A DNA stretch of 64,000 bases from contig NZ_KL370880.1 of the NCBI RefSeq assembly GCF_000702265.1, positions 62,001 through 126,000 on the forward strand, given 5' to 3'. This document shows positions 45,811 through 54,305 of the stretch, piece by piece. The notes under the pieces were generated by a model that was given only the letters and a program-made list of their open reading frames with translations, did not search any database and had not been told where the DNA came from. The position numbers and the translations under genes were made by a program. The stretch is from Butyrivibrio sp. NC2002. GTDB lineage: Bacteria; Bacillota; Clostridia; Lachnospirales; Lachnospiraceae. How positions within the stretch are numbered: position 1 is the stretch's first letter; every line of letters begins with the position of its first letter.

Positions 45811-47517
45811 ATGAATAAAAAGATTAATGCTTACAATTTAATACTTGCACTTATCCTTGTTCTGGAGCTTATTGTCATTATCTTCTTCGGATATCAGAAG
45901 GCAGGCTTCCATGAGGATGAGTACTACTCGTATTTTTCATCAAACAGAAGTCTTGGCCTCTACTACCCGGACAGGGAATGGCAGAGCAGTGAGACCATAA
46001 AAAACGAATTTGTGGTTTTGCCCGGAGAGAGATTTAATTACAGGCTGATATCCCTTGTTCAGTCCTGGGACGTTCACCCGCCGCTCTTTTATGACATCCT
46101 GCACACGGCTTGCTCGCTGTTTCCAGGAGTCTTTTCAAAATGGATCGGGATCGGCGTAAATATGCTAGCTTTTATCCTGTGCTATGTGCTTCTCTATGAG
46201 CTTGCCAAAGCAATAGGAATGGATAAGCCGCTGCGCGCTATCGTGCTGATAGCATTTGGCTTTAATCCTATGACGATATCCGGCGTGATGTTCATCAGAA
46301 TGTACATGTGGATGACGGTTTTTGTCATAGCATCAAGCCTTCTTCATGTGAGGCTTATTGCAATCATTAAGCTAAGGCTCTGCGACAGGAAATTAAAGGA
46401 TGATGGAAAATATAATCATAAGATCTACAGAAAATACCTGATCTCAATAGCCCTTGTCAATTTCTTCGGCTTTATGACGCAGTATTACTACCTGATCTTC
46501 ATGACTATGATAGGCTTCTCCTTCTGCATGTGGATGCTTACGATAGTTCCGCGCAAGAAGGTAACTGATGGCGATGGAAACAGCGAAGAATATTTTGAGA
46601 AAATAGGATTTAAAATAGCGATAAAGTCTGCAGCGATGTATGTTCTTGCATGCGGCATTTCCCTCATGCTTGCTGTTTTTGTTTATCCTGCTTCTCTTTC
46701 ACATATTTTCAGAGGCTACAGAGGAAAAGAGGCTCAGGCAGCTTTTTCAGATGCGGCCAATATTCTGGACAGATTCGGGTTCTTTATAGGACTTGTTAAT
46801 GAATATCTGCTCTCAGATCTTGGATTATTATTCCTTATACTCTTTGCCCTGGCTGTTTTGGGAATAAGGATCTTCCCCAAGGTAAAAAAGGAAAGAGACA
46901 GAAAAGTTGTATTCCAGATAAGGCTTTTGGTCTTTACGACTTTTTGCTACTTTTTTATAGTTGCCAAGACCGCGCTCCTTCTTGGAAATACTTCTAACAG
47001 ATATGAGATGCCGGTTTATCCTATAATCATTCTTATTCTCGTCTACTTTACAAGAATAGGCGCAAGAGTCATTGTCGGAAACAGATTTGTAAAAGGAATA
47101 AGCCTGCCGCTTGCAATAACTGCTATAATATTTTCTGTTGTGTGTGCAAGAGGACTTATCACATATAAGCATGTTCTCTTTTTGTATCCGGAGGAGAAGG
47201 AGCATATGGCATACGTAGAAAGCTGCCTCTCCAATGATGATAAGCTTGTTATTGCCTATAATGACCAGACTCCCGACAATATCTGGAGACTTACGGATGA
47301 AATACTTGTATTTCCAGAAGCCTTTTATGTAAATGAGGCAAATACGGAAGAAATCGTAGGAGGCGAATTTGCTTCCTGTGAATCTTTTTGTGCTTATATA
47401 GCTGACAATGACAACAAGGATGCTGTGATAGAGAATCTCTTATACAGCAATCTCAATGTCACAGAATATGAGGAGGTTTATCAGAAGGATATGTGGACAC
47501 TCTACAGATTCCATTGA
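45811..47517 (+). CDS. GT-C family membrane glycosyltransferase-like protein (GT39/ArnT-like)
   Basis: 568 residues, 10-12 helices. After TM1 the loop reads AGFHEDEYYSYFSSNRSLGL; an acidic pair at this place is the catalytic signature of GT-C enzymes that use polyprenyl-phosphate sugars. WDVHPPLFYDILHTAC follows. It may use the lipid-linked sugar made by the GtrB-like product encoded at 35 kb. It starts 3 nt after the GT2 stop and is the last gene of the polysaccharide locus. Confidence 0.78.
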   Translation: MNKKINAYNLILALILVLELIVIIFFGYQKAGFHEDEYYSYFSSNRSLGLYYPDREWQSSETIKNEFVVLPGERFNYRLISLVQSWDVHPPLFYDILHTACSLFPGVFSKWIGIGVNMLAFILCYVLLYELAKAIGMDKPLRAIVLIAFGFNPMTISGVMFIRMYMWMTVFVIASSLLHVRLIAIIKLRLCDRKLKDDGKYNHKIYRKYLISIALVNFFGFMTQYYYLIFMTMIGFSFCMWMLTIVPRKKVTDGDGNSEEYFEKIGFKIAIKSAAMYVLACGISLMLAVFVYPASLSHIFRGYRGKEAQAAFSDAANILDRFGFFIGLVNEYLLSDLGLLFLILFALAVLGIRIFPKVKKERDRKVVFQIRLLVFTTFCYFFIVAKTALLLGNTSNRYEMPVYPIIILILVYFTRIGARVIVGNRFVKGISLPLAITAIIFSVVCARGLITYKHVLFLYPEEKEHMAYVESCLSNDDKLVIAYNDQTPDNIWRLTDEILVFPEAFYVNEANTEEIVGGEFASCESFCAYIADNDNKDAVIENLLYSNLNVTEYEEVYQKDMWTLYRFH

Positions 47518-47549
47518 TATATTTTTTATTTATTTTTTCGGAGGAGATT

Positions 47550-49196
47550 ATGGAAAAGGAAAAAATCAAACCAATGCTGTTTTCCGTTATTAAGAAATAT
47601 TCGGTAAAACAGTTCACTACTGATGTGATTGCAGGTATTATTGTCGCTATCATAGCATTGCCGTTGTCAATCGCGCTTGCCCTTGCGTCTGGCGTAGGAC
47701 CGGAAGAAGGTCTCTATACTGCGATCGTTGCGGGCTTTATCATTTCGTTTCTTGGAGGCAGCAGAGTTCAGATAGCAGGCCCCACAGCCGCATTTGCCAC
47801 AATTGTTGCAGGCATTGTAGCTACAAACGGTATGGAAGGACTTATGATGGCAACCATCATAGCAGGCATACTTCTCATACTGATGGGTGTTTTCAGACTC
47901 GGAAGCCTTATCAAATTTATCCCATATACAATAACTACAGGATTTACCGCAGGTATCGCTGTTACGATCCTTATCGGTCAGATCAAGGATTTCCTCGGAC
48001 TTACCTATCCCAAGGGAACAGTCACAATTGAGACAATGGAGAAGGTAAGTGCAATCATCAAAAACATAGGTACTATAAACATACAGGCAGTTATAGTTGG
48101 TCTTGTCTGCCTTGCAGTACTTATCATCTGGCCTAAGTTCGTGGACAAGATCCCCGCTTCTCTTATTGCGGTTCTTGTAGGAATTGCCCTTGTTAAGGGA
48201 CTTGGACTTAAGGTAAATACAATAGGCGACCTCTATACAATAAACGGAGGCCTTCCTAAGTTCCATACACCCGCTTTTTCATGGTCACTTGTAAGAGCAT
48301 CATTTTCAAACGGATTCACGATTGCAATCCTTGCTGCGATCGAATCACTCTTATCAGCAGTTGTTGCTGACGGAATGATAGGATCAAGACACAGATCAAA
48401 CATGGAGCTCATAGCTCAGGGCCTTGGTAACATCGGTTCTGTTTTGTTCGGCGGTATCCCTGCAACAGGCGCTATCGCAAGAACAGCAGCCAATATTAAA
48501 AACGGCGGAAGAACTCCCATTGCGGGAATTGTACACTCAATAACACTTATGCTTATTATGGTTGTGCTCATGCCTTATGCAGCACTCATCCCCATGCCTA
48601 CTATTGCGGCGATTCTTTTCCAGGTTGCCTACAATATGTGCCAGTACAAGGTATTCGCCCGCCTCTGCAAGACTGCACCTAAGAGCGACATCATCGTACT
48701 TGTTACAACCTTCGTTCTCACAGTTATATTTGATCTCGTAATTGCGATTGAAGTTGGCATGGTTATCGCATGCGTTCTCTTTATGAAGAGAATGAGCGAA
48801 GAATCATCAGTAAAGAGCTGGACTTATATCGATCCTGAGGAGAACGACCCTGACAGCATCGAATACCGCGTTGTTCCCAAGCATGTAAGAGTATACGAGA
48901 TCACAGGTCCCATGTTCTTCGGCGATGCGGATGCTTTAAGCGGAATTACAACCAAGGAATTCACCAAGTGCCTTGTTATCAGAATGCGTAGCGTACCCGC
49001 ACTTGATGCAACAGCTATGAGATCTCTCGAGATGCTCTACGATGACTGCACCAAGAAGGGCATTAAGGTTATCTTCTCTCACGTAAACGAGCAGCCTATG
49101 CGTACTATGGAAAAGGGCGGCTTTGTTGATAAGGTAGGAAAAGAGAACTTCTGCGCTCATATAGACGATGCCCTTGAGCGAGCATCAAAGATCTGA
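47550..49196 (+). CDS. SulP-family anion permease with STAS domain
   Basis: 548 residues. The SulP core holds the VQIAGPTAAFATIVAG region, ten to twelve helices, and a cytoplasmic STAS domain at about 440-545 (HVRVYEITGPMFFGDADALS, VPALDATAMRSLEMLYDDC). Substrates of this family include sulfate, bicarbonate and dicarboxylates; the sequence does not say which. GGAGGAG just before ATG 47550 sets the start; a further upstream in-frame start would overlap the previous gene. It may share the capsule transcript. Confidence 0.92.
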   Translation: MEKEKIKPMLFSVIKKYSVKQFTTDVIAGIIVAIIALPLSIALALASGVGPEEGLYTAIVAGFIISFLGGSRVQIAGPTAAFATIVAGIVATNGMEGLMMATIIAGILLILMGVFRLGSLIKFIPYTITTGFTAGIAVTILIGQIKDFLGLTYPKGTVTIETMEKVSAIIKNIGTINIQAVIVGLVCLAVLIIWPKFVDKIPASLIAVLVGIALVKGLGLKVNTIGDLYTINGGLPKFHTPAFSWSLVRASFSNGFTIAILAAIESLLSAVVADGMIGSRHRSNMELIAQGLGNIGSVLFGGIPATGAIARTAANIKNGGRTPIAGIVHSITLMLIMVVLMPYAALIPMPTIAAILFQVAYNMCQYKVFARLCKTAPKSDIIVLVTTFVLTVIFDLVIAIEVGMVIACVLFMKRMSEESSVKSWTYIDPEENDPDSIEYRVVPKHVRVYEITGPMFFGDADALSGITTKEFTKCLVIRMRSVPALDATAMRSLEMLYDDCTKKGIKVIFSHVNEQPMRTMEKGGFVDKVGKENFCAHIDDALERASKI

Positions 49197-49275
49197 GACG
49201 GCAGCAGGGTTTAAAAAAATTTCATAAAACTTGATTAAACATATAGAAAATGTCAGAAAATTACTATAAACTGCG

Positions 49276-49303
49276 TTGACTTCCATTGTTGTAACGATAA
49301 AAA
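49276..49303 (+). promoter_or_regulatory. promoter of secreted paralog 1
   Basis: TTGACT (49276-49281), 16-bp spacer, TAAAAA (49298-49303). The same arrangement precedes paralog 2. A shared AAATGTCAGAAAA element lies about 25 bp upstream of both. Confidence 0.6.
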
Positions 49304-49309
49304 ATTAAA

Positions 49310-49333
49310 TTGTCACGGAGCACAAAGTGTTCA
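49310..49333 (+). promoter_or_regulatory. conserved leader element of the paralog pair, copy 1
   Basis: TTGTCACGG, two variable bases, then CACAAAGTGTTCA. Copy 2 at 50954-50977 has the same pattern. It holds a small CAC-AAA-GTG inverted repeat and lies just past the promoter, so it could be an operator or leader hairpin. Confidence 0.55.
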
Positions 49334-49360
49334 TTTTATCTAAAGATGGAGGGATGGTTT

Positions 49361-50500
49361 ATGAGTAAATTTTCTAGGCTAGGTGCATCTGCGCTCGCTC
49401 TTGTACTTTCAATTGCACTCGTTTCACCTGTTACTGTCAGCGCTATGACCGATGTTAATAAAAATAGTGGTGATACATATACGAAGACATCCAAGGAAAC
49501 AGGTAAGACAACTACATGGTCCAAGGGTGATGATGAGTATGATGATGAGCTTATCAGCGGAGCCAGTGATTTTGAAGAAACCTATTACAACCATAAGAAA
49601 GAACGAGTACAGGTCGGTGAGTATAATTTTTTAAAAGTACCGCTTTCTTATGGACAGGTATCTGTAAGTAAGGTAAAGATAAAGAGCGGAAAAGATATCG
49701 TAGCGGTTAAGGTAGCCGGTTATGAGAAATATATAAATGTTCGTTGTGATGAAGTAAATGAAGCAGGCACAAGGTATATCGTTGATCCTGCAACCGGTAA
49801 GAGGATCAAGAAAGTAGCTGATGCAACGGTTGATGAAAAGCTTAAGAATTATGGCATAGTAAAATTCAGGATATATGGTAAAAAAATAGGAGATGCTGTC
49901 ATTCAGTATCAGGTAAATGATGTAAACGGAAATAAAGTTGCAATAAGGAAGATGAAAATCTCTGTAGGAGATACAGGGGTTAAGTCTGTTAAATTTGCCG
50001 GGAAAGAAATATATGCTGACGCTTTAGTTTACCACAAGGCCAATACATACTTCAGCAAGAAGTCGGGTAAGCTTAAGGTTACAATGAATAAGGGGTATGC
50101 CCTTAAGAGAATATATGTAATTACTGACCCTGGATATGAAGATGTAACTGAGGGTAATTACAAACACAGAAGGCCGAAAACTGTAAGGCTTGATCTTAAC
50201 GGCGATGGTGACTGCCTTGATACTATTGATGGTATTGAGGAAAAGGAAGATAATAATAAAATCTATACCAAGGTAAAAAATGGCAAGAAGATTAAGCTTG
50301 GAAGCCAGCCTTCGGAAAGTGCTTATCTTAAAGAAACATCTACTAATGAATTAGATGGTAAAGAATATCAGTCATCTGCAGAGTCTTTATTAGTTAATGG
50401 TCTCTCAAATACACAAATATTAATTATCTATCAGGATAAGCTAACAAAGAAATATGATTATAAAACTGTAGATATTTTTAGAGTACTTGGAAAGAAATAA
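49361..50500 (+). CDS. secreted protein of unknown family, tandem paralog 1
   Basis: 379 residues from ATG 49361, chosen because GGAGGG (49347-49352) precedes it; the frame opens earlier without a site. Residues 1-29 form a signal peptide ending in SPVTVSAM. The mature part is mostly beta-predicted and basic (SYGQVSVSKVKIKSGKD, VKFRIYGKKIGDAVIQYQVN). Near 270-290 is an acidic loop, LDLNGDGDCLDTIDGI, like a calcium-binding EF-hand/dockerin loop. It ends IYQDKLTKKYDY. No enzyme motif recognised. Similar over its whole length to the next gene. Confidence 0.82.
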   Translation: MSKFSRLGASALALVLSIALVSPVTVSAMTDVNKNSGDTYTKTSKETGKTTTWSKGDDEYDDELISGASDFEETYYNHKKERVQVGEYNFLKVPLSYGQVSVSKVKIKSGKDIVAVKVAGYEKYINVRCDEVNEAGTRYIVDPATGKRIKKVADATVDEKLKNYGIVKFRIYGKKIGDAVIQYQVNDVNGNKVAIRKMKISVGDTGVKSVKFAGKEIYADALVYHKANTYFSKKSGKLKVTMNKGYALKRIYVITDPGYEDVTEGNYKHRRPKTVRLDLNGDGDCLDTIDGIEEKEDNNKIYTKVKNGKKIKLGSQPSESAYLKETSTNELDGKEYQSSAESLLVNGLSNTQILIIYQDKLTKKYDYKTVDIFRVLGKK

Positions 50501-50517
50501 ACTGCAATGGATTTATG

Positions 50518-50546
50518 TCAGGGAGCCGGTTGGCTCCCTGATTTTT
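50518..50546 (+). terminator. terminator of secreted paralog 1
   Basis: TCAGGGAGCC and GGCTCCCTGA with loop GGTT, then T5. It is nearly the same hairpin as that after paralog 2. Confidence 0.92.
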
Positions 50547-50880
50547 AAATTAGAGTAAGCAGGCAGGAATTTGGTCCGGTTATTTAAGAAACGATGTATT
50601 AGTATTATAGGATCATTGCATGAAATGGGGATAGAACCTATTGGAGCGCTATTTATTAATAAAATATAAACACATTACAGAATATAATTGACAATTACCG
50701 AAACTATCAGACAATGCAATCATAATCTAATAGGGTTTATACAAAAAATATAATCATTAATAATTGATAAACTACGGTTTGCATAATGGACACAATTACC
50801 GTAAACACAGATGCCATAAGGCGCGATGGCATCTGCGTTTTGCTCTTTGTACGAAATTATAAACTATTTATAAACTTAAT
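50547..50880. other. gene-free spacer between the two secreted paralogs
   Basis: AT-rich. It contains a terminator-like hairpin (50803-50840), two copies of ACAATTACCG (around 50691 and 50792), and a 35-codon open stretch ending near 50669 that has no start signal and no recognised similarity. I see no RNA gene. Confidence 0.6.
50803..50840 (+). terminator. extra hairpin in the paralog spacer
   Basis: AAACACAGATGCCAT and ATGGCATCTGCGTTT pair at all but one position around an 8-nt loop, followed by a weak T-rich stretch. No gene ends within 300 nt, so it may end an unseen transcript or be a relic. Confidence 0.55.
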
Positions 50881-50920
50881 TAAACAAGTTGGAAATGTCA
50901 GAAAAATGATAAAAAACGTA

Positions 50921-50948
50921 TTGACTTTTAATATGGCGGAGTTAAAAT
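50921..50948 (+). promoter_or_regulatory. promoter of secreted paralog 2
   Basis: TTGACT (50921-50926), 16 bp, TAAAAT (50943-50948). Confidence 0.65.
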
Positions 50949-50953
50949 GAAAC

Positions 50954-50977
50954 TTGTCACGGGACACAAAGTGTTCA
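50954..50977 (+). promoter_or_regulatory. conserved leader element of the paralog pair, copy 2
   Basis: TTGTCACGGGACACAAAGTG followed by TTCA, matching 49310-49333 at all but two positions, while neighbouring leader sequence has drifted. Confidence 0.55.
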
Positions 50978-51009
50978 CAAAAAATCATTTATTATGGAGG
51001 AAAGACTTT

Positions 51010-52161
51010 ATGAGTAAATTTTCTAAGTTCGGCGCATCTGCACTCGCTCTTGCACTTTCATTTGCGCTCGTTTCACCTGTAACAGCAAATGCTAAGATGA
51101 CTGATTACAACCGTAATGCAGATGGATCATACACTGCGACATCTAAGGAAACAGGTAAATCTGCTTCATATACCAGAGTTACAGAAGAAGAATATAGTTA
51201 TAAGTTAACTAGTGGATCAAGTGATTTTGCTAATACATATTACAACTATAAAAAGGTTAAAGTTCAGACTGGTAGATATAACTATATAGATGTTCCTTTT
51301 AGCTATGGACAGGTATCTGTTAGTAAAGTAAAGATTAAGAGTGGTAAAGATGTTGCTACAGTGAAGGTGGCTGGATATACCAAGAATACAAATGTATGGT
51401 ATGAAGATGCAAATGATGCAGGCACATACTATATTATAGATCCTGCGACAGGAGAGAGAATAAAGAAGACAGCTGATGCTACTGCTGCAGATGAACTTAA
51501 GGATTATGGCGCAGTACAGTTTAGAATTTATGGTAAAAAAGCTGGTAATGCGGTTATTCAGTATCAGATTAATGATGCCAATGGAAATAAAGTTGCAACA
51601 AAGAAGATTAAGGTAACTGTAGGAGATACAGGTGTTAAATCTGTAAAGTTTGCAGGAAAAGAAATTTATGCCAATGTTTTAGAAAATGCTAAGTCAGACA
51701 CATATTTCAATAAGAAGTCTGGTAAGCTCAAGGTTACAATGAATAAGGGATATGCACTTAAGAATATTTATGTGATTACAGATCCGGGATATGAAGACAA
51801 GGTAGTTAACGAAGATGGTGATATCGAAAGAAGTACAAAGACTGTTAGGCTTGATTTGAATGGTGATGGTGACTGCCTTGATACTATTGATGGTATTAGT
51901 GAAAGCGAAAAAAAGACCGAAGTCTATACTAAGGTGAAAAATGGCAAGAAGATTAAGCTTGGAAGCGAGCCTTATTTAAGCAATTATTCTAAAACATTCT
52001 ATGATAGAACAGTGGATGGTAAGGACTATAAGGGTATTTATGAAAATTCATCTGTAGGCAATGTTTCATCTACAAGAATTTTGATTATCTATCAGGATAA
52101 GCTTACAAAAGTATACGATACAGATTATGTAGACATTTATAGAACACTCAGCAAGAAATAA
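51010..52161 (+). CDS. secreted protein of unknown family, tandem paralog 2
   Basis: 383 residues from ATG 51010 after GGAGG (50996-51000). Signal peptide of about 29 residues (MSKFSKFGASALALALSFAL). Same domain order as paralog 1, including SYGQVSVSKVKIKSGKD, GDTGVKSVKFAGKEIYA and the acidic LDLNGDGDCLDTIDGI loop. Codon choice is more AT-rich than in paralog 1. Divergence is greatest after the signal peptide and in the last 60 residues. Function unknown; promoter, leader and terminator are duplicated with the gene. Confidence 0.82.
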   Translation: MSKFSKFGASALALALSFALVSPVTANAKMTDYNRNADGSYTATSKETGKSASYTRVTEEEYSYKLTSGSSDFANTYYNYKKVKVQTGRYNYIDVPFSYGQVSVSKVKIKSGKDVATVKVAGYTKNTNVWYEDANDAGTYYIIDPATGERIKKTADATAADELKDYGAVQFRIYGKKAGNAVIQYQINDANGNKVATKKIKVTVGDTGVKSVKFAGKEIYANVLENAKSDTYFNKKSGKLKVTMNKGYALKNIYVITDPGYEDKVVNEDGDIERSTKTVRLDLNGDGDCLDTIDGISESEKKTEVYTKVKNGKKIKLGSEPYLSNYSKTFYDRTVDGKDYKGIYENSSVGNVSSTRILIIYQDKLTKVYDTDYVDIYRTLSKK

Positions 52162-52180
52162 TTTGATATGATTTTGTAGG

Positions 52181-52212
52181 TCAGGGAGCCAATCGGCTCC
52201 CTGATTTTTTTT
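52181..52212 (+). terminator. terminator of secreted paralog 2
   Basis: TCAGGGAGCC and GGCTCCCTGA with loop AATC, followed by T8. Confidence 0.93.
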
Positions 52213-52465
52213 ACGTACATTTATAAAAGTAGCAGCATCAACGCATGATTTCAGAATTATATTCTTAAAGGATACAATATCCTCTTTTTGGAAATAGCAA
52301 AGACATATCTTACGATTGGTATGATTTTCAGGCTGTTTTCATGCTCTTTCGAACCTTGTTTTGGAAAATATCAGGTTTAAGAACTAATTTGGTATGAGAA
52401 AAACAACAAAATAGTCATACCAACAAAGCAAAAAAGAGAAATTTTTCCAATAGCCTTGATTTACT
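52213..52465. other. spacer with TTGGTATGA repeats
   Basis: No gene seen. TTGGTATGA occurs at 52316-52324 and 52389-52397, and its reverse complement TCATACCAA at 52415-52423; the last two form a 9-bp stem with a 17-nt loop that could end the leftward lipoprotein transcript, although no T run follows. Confidence 0.5.
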
Positions 52466-52984
52466 TCATTCCGACTCGCTGGGAAGTACCATGTAGTCAG
52501 CCGAATCAAAGTTGTCGGGATCGGCATCCGGTATAGGCTCAAATACAAGAACGCTGTCGCTTTCTTCATAGCTTGCCTTTACGATGCCGTTTTCAACCGA
52601 TGATACTTCCAGAACGTCTTTGGGTTCTTCGCCTTCACCGCCAAGAGTAAGGATAACTTTTCCATCCTTCTGCTCGCAGGTAAATGGCAGTCCCATGCCG
52701 TCTACGGCATTTTCGTAACGACCTGATGTTTCGTCATAAAAAACATAAAAGAAGGTCTTCTCGGGATTTTCATCTGCGGCATTGTAGCAGCTGTATACAC
52801 CTTTCACGAAGTAAGGTGCCTCCGGAAGCACCTCTTGATCCGTGGTATCAGTTGCTGCTTCTGCATTTTCTGTTTCCGGCACTGTTTCTGCCACTTTGCT
52901 ACTTGCGCAGCCTGAAAGCATAGCTACTGACAGAGCTGCTATGGTAGTGATCGATAGGGACATTTTCAATATTCTGTTTTTCAT
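52466..52984 (-). CDS. putative lipoprotein of unknown function
   Basis: 172 residues. The start is ATG 52984, preceded by GAGGAG on the minus strand; the long upstream open frame has no site and is not used. The signal peptide ends in lipobox LSGC (Cys near residue 25), then an acidic Thr/Glu-rich linker (ETVPETENAEAATDTTDQE) and a small beta-rich domain with FFYVFYDETSGRYENAVDG. It is divergently placed to the putative effector gene. Confidence 0.75.
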   Translation of the reverse strand: MKNRILKMSLSITTIAALSVAMLSGCASSKVAETVPETENAEAATDTTDQEVLPEAPYFVKGVYSCYNAADENPEKTFFYVFYDETSGRYENAVDGMGLPFTCEQKDGKVILTLGGEGEEPKDVLEVSSVENGIVKASYEESDSVLVFEPIPDADPDNFDSADYMVLPSESE

Positions 52985-53231
52985 TAGTTTCTCCTCACAA
53001 ATTTTACTTTTTTCATTAATTGGGGTTTTGCATAAATTTTTAACGCTTTTTCTTTTACTAAGGGATATATTAGCAGGCACTGTCCAACATATGTCCAACA
53101 AAATGCATTTCATCCTGTAATTCGAGCATTTCGTCGCAGAAAAGTTAAATCGGAGCATAAATCAGTTACAATACAAAGCGGAGTAAAGAGATTTTAGGCA
53201 ATTAAAAATCATATCCGAAAGGAATAGAGGA

Positions 53232-54305
53232 ATGGGAAAACAATTTTACATTGATACAAAGCAGGTACTAAATAATGCCAAGCAGCTGGATGCTGATTCG
53301 GAACACTTGTGGCAAAAAGAAAGAGAAGTATTGGAAGTAAAAAATGACATGCATCTTAGTCTCTCCAATTGTCTGTATATCTTTCAGGTGAAGTTGGTGC
53401 TTGATATACTTGCAAGAGCTTTGCATAAAGAGGCGAATCTCGTAAATAGATATGGGATAGATCTCGAACTTATAGCTAATACATATCTTGAAACAGAGGC
53501 GCGCTTAACAGGTAATACAACAAAACAATCCAAATATGCTAAAGAGATCAGCCGTCTTTTAAAGGAAAGAAACACCTCTATGGTTGAATCAGATGTATTC
53601 AGAGAGGATGGAGAGTATGGTGGAGATCAGGGAAGAGTCAGGGAAATAGCCGGGAACGATGCTGAATTTAAAGAAGCTTATGAATGGATCAAGAAAATAT
53701 ACCCTGGATTGACTGAAGAAGAAGCAAAAGCTATGCTTGATTATGCAACACAAAAAGGATGCGGATATGTTGCAATGTGTAATTCGATCTTTCAGGAATT
53801 TGCCGGAAAAGAAGATGAGTTTGAGAAGATTTTTGGTTTTCCTTACTATGATGAAAACGGAAACGTTAATCATGAAAGATTATTCATCGAAATGTATACT
53901 ACTGCGTACAGAGATGGTATAAATATAGGGAAAGATGGATATCCGCAAGGGACTGGTCCGGAATCAAGAATGGATATTCTCAATAACTATTTAAAAGATA
54001 AGAATATAACAGCGACTTCGACACAAAATGTTAAAATGACACCGGAAGATATTGAGAAGTATACAAGGAATGGAAAGTACGTTTTGATAGGAGCGCACCC
54101 TGATGGACCTAACGGCACAGATGAAGAAATGCTTTATAATATGGATGGCTCAGAATATGGTCCGATTGGTGCTCATTGTATGATGGTTACCGGTGTGACT
54201 GATGATGGCAAGATCATAGTTTCTTCATGGGGAAGGGAATACTATCTTGAAATGTCTGAAATGGACGATAATGAAACGTATATGGTAATAGAATATGATT
54301 ATTAA
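53232..54305 (+). CDS. putative type VII-like secreted effector with C39/papain-like domain
   Basis: 357 residues, no signal peptide. Residues 1-95 are predicted alpha-helical (DTKQVLNNAKQLDADSEHLW and onwards), like the WXG100/LXG-type leaders of type VII effectors. After a linker, residues 145-357 resemble a C39/papain-fold peptidase: Cys177 in QKGCGYVAMCN, His315 in GAHCMMVTGVTDDG, and SSWG at 331-334 where papain has NSWG. AAAGGA precedes ATG 53232. The stop overlaps the next lipoprotein gene by 11 nt, the usual layout of toxin and immunity genes. Family and role are inferred; no secretion genes are in view. Confidence 0.6.
   Translation: MGKQFYIDTKQVLNNAKQLDADSEHLWQKEREVLEVKNDMHLSLSNCLYIFQVKLVLDILARALHKEANLVNRYGIDLELIANTYLETEARLTGNTTKQSKYAKEISRLLKERNTSMVESDVFREDGEYGGDQGRVREIAGNDAEFKEAYEWIKKIYPGLTEEEAKAMLDYATQKGCGYVAMCNSIFQEFAGKEDEFEKIFGFPYYDENGNVNHERLFIEMYTTAYRDGINIGKDGYPQGTGPESRMDILNNYLKDKNITATSTQNVKMTPEDIEKYTRNGKYVLIGAHPDGPNGTDEEMLYNMDGSEYGPIGAHCMMVTGVTDDGKIIVSSWGREYYLEMSEMDDNETYMVIEYDY

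Noticed and set aside
47667..48266. 199-codon Cys/Tyr-rich minus-strand frame
   Set aside because: Antisense to the SulP membrane core; composition is the complement of hydrophobic codons.
50564..50669. 35-codon open stretch between the secreted paralogs
   Set aside because: No start codon with a ribosome site and no similarity I can recognise; could be chance.
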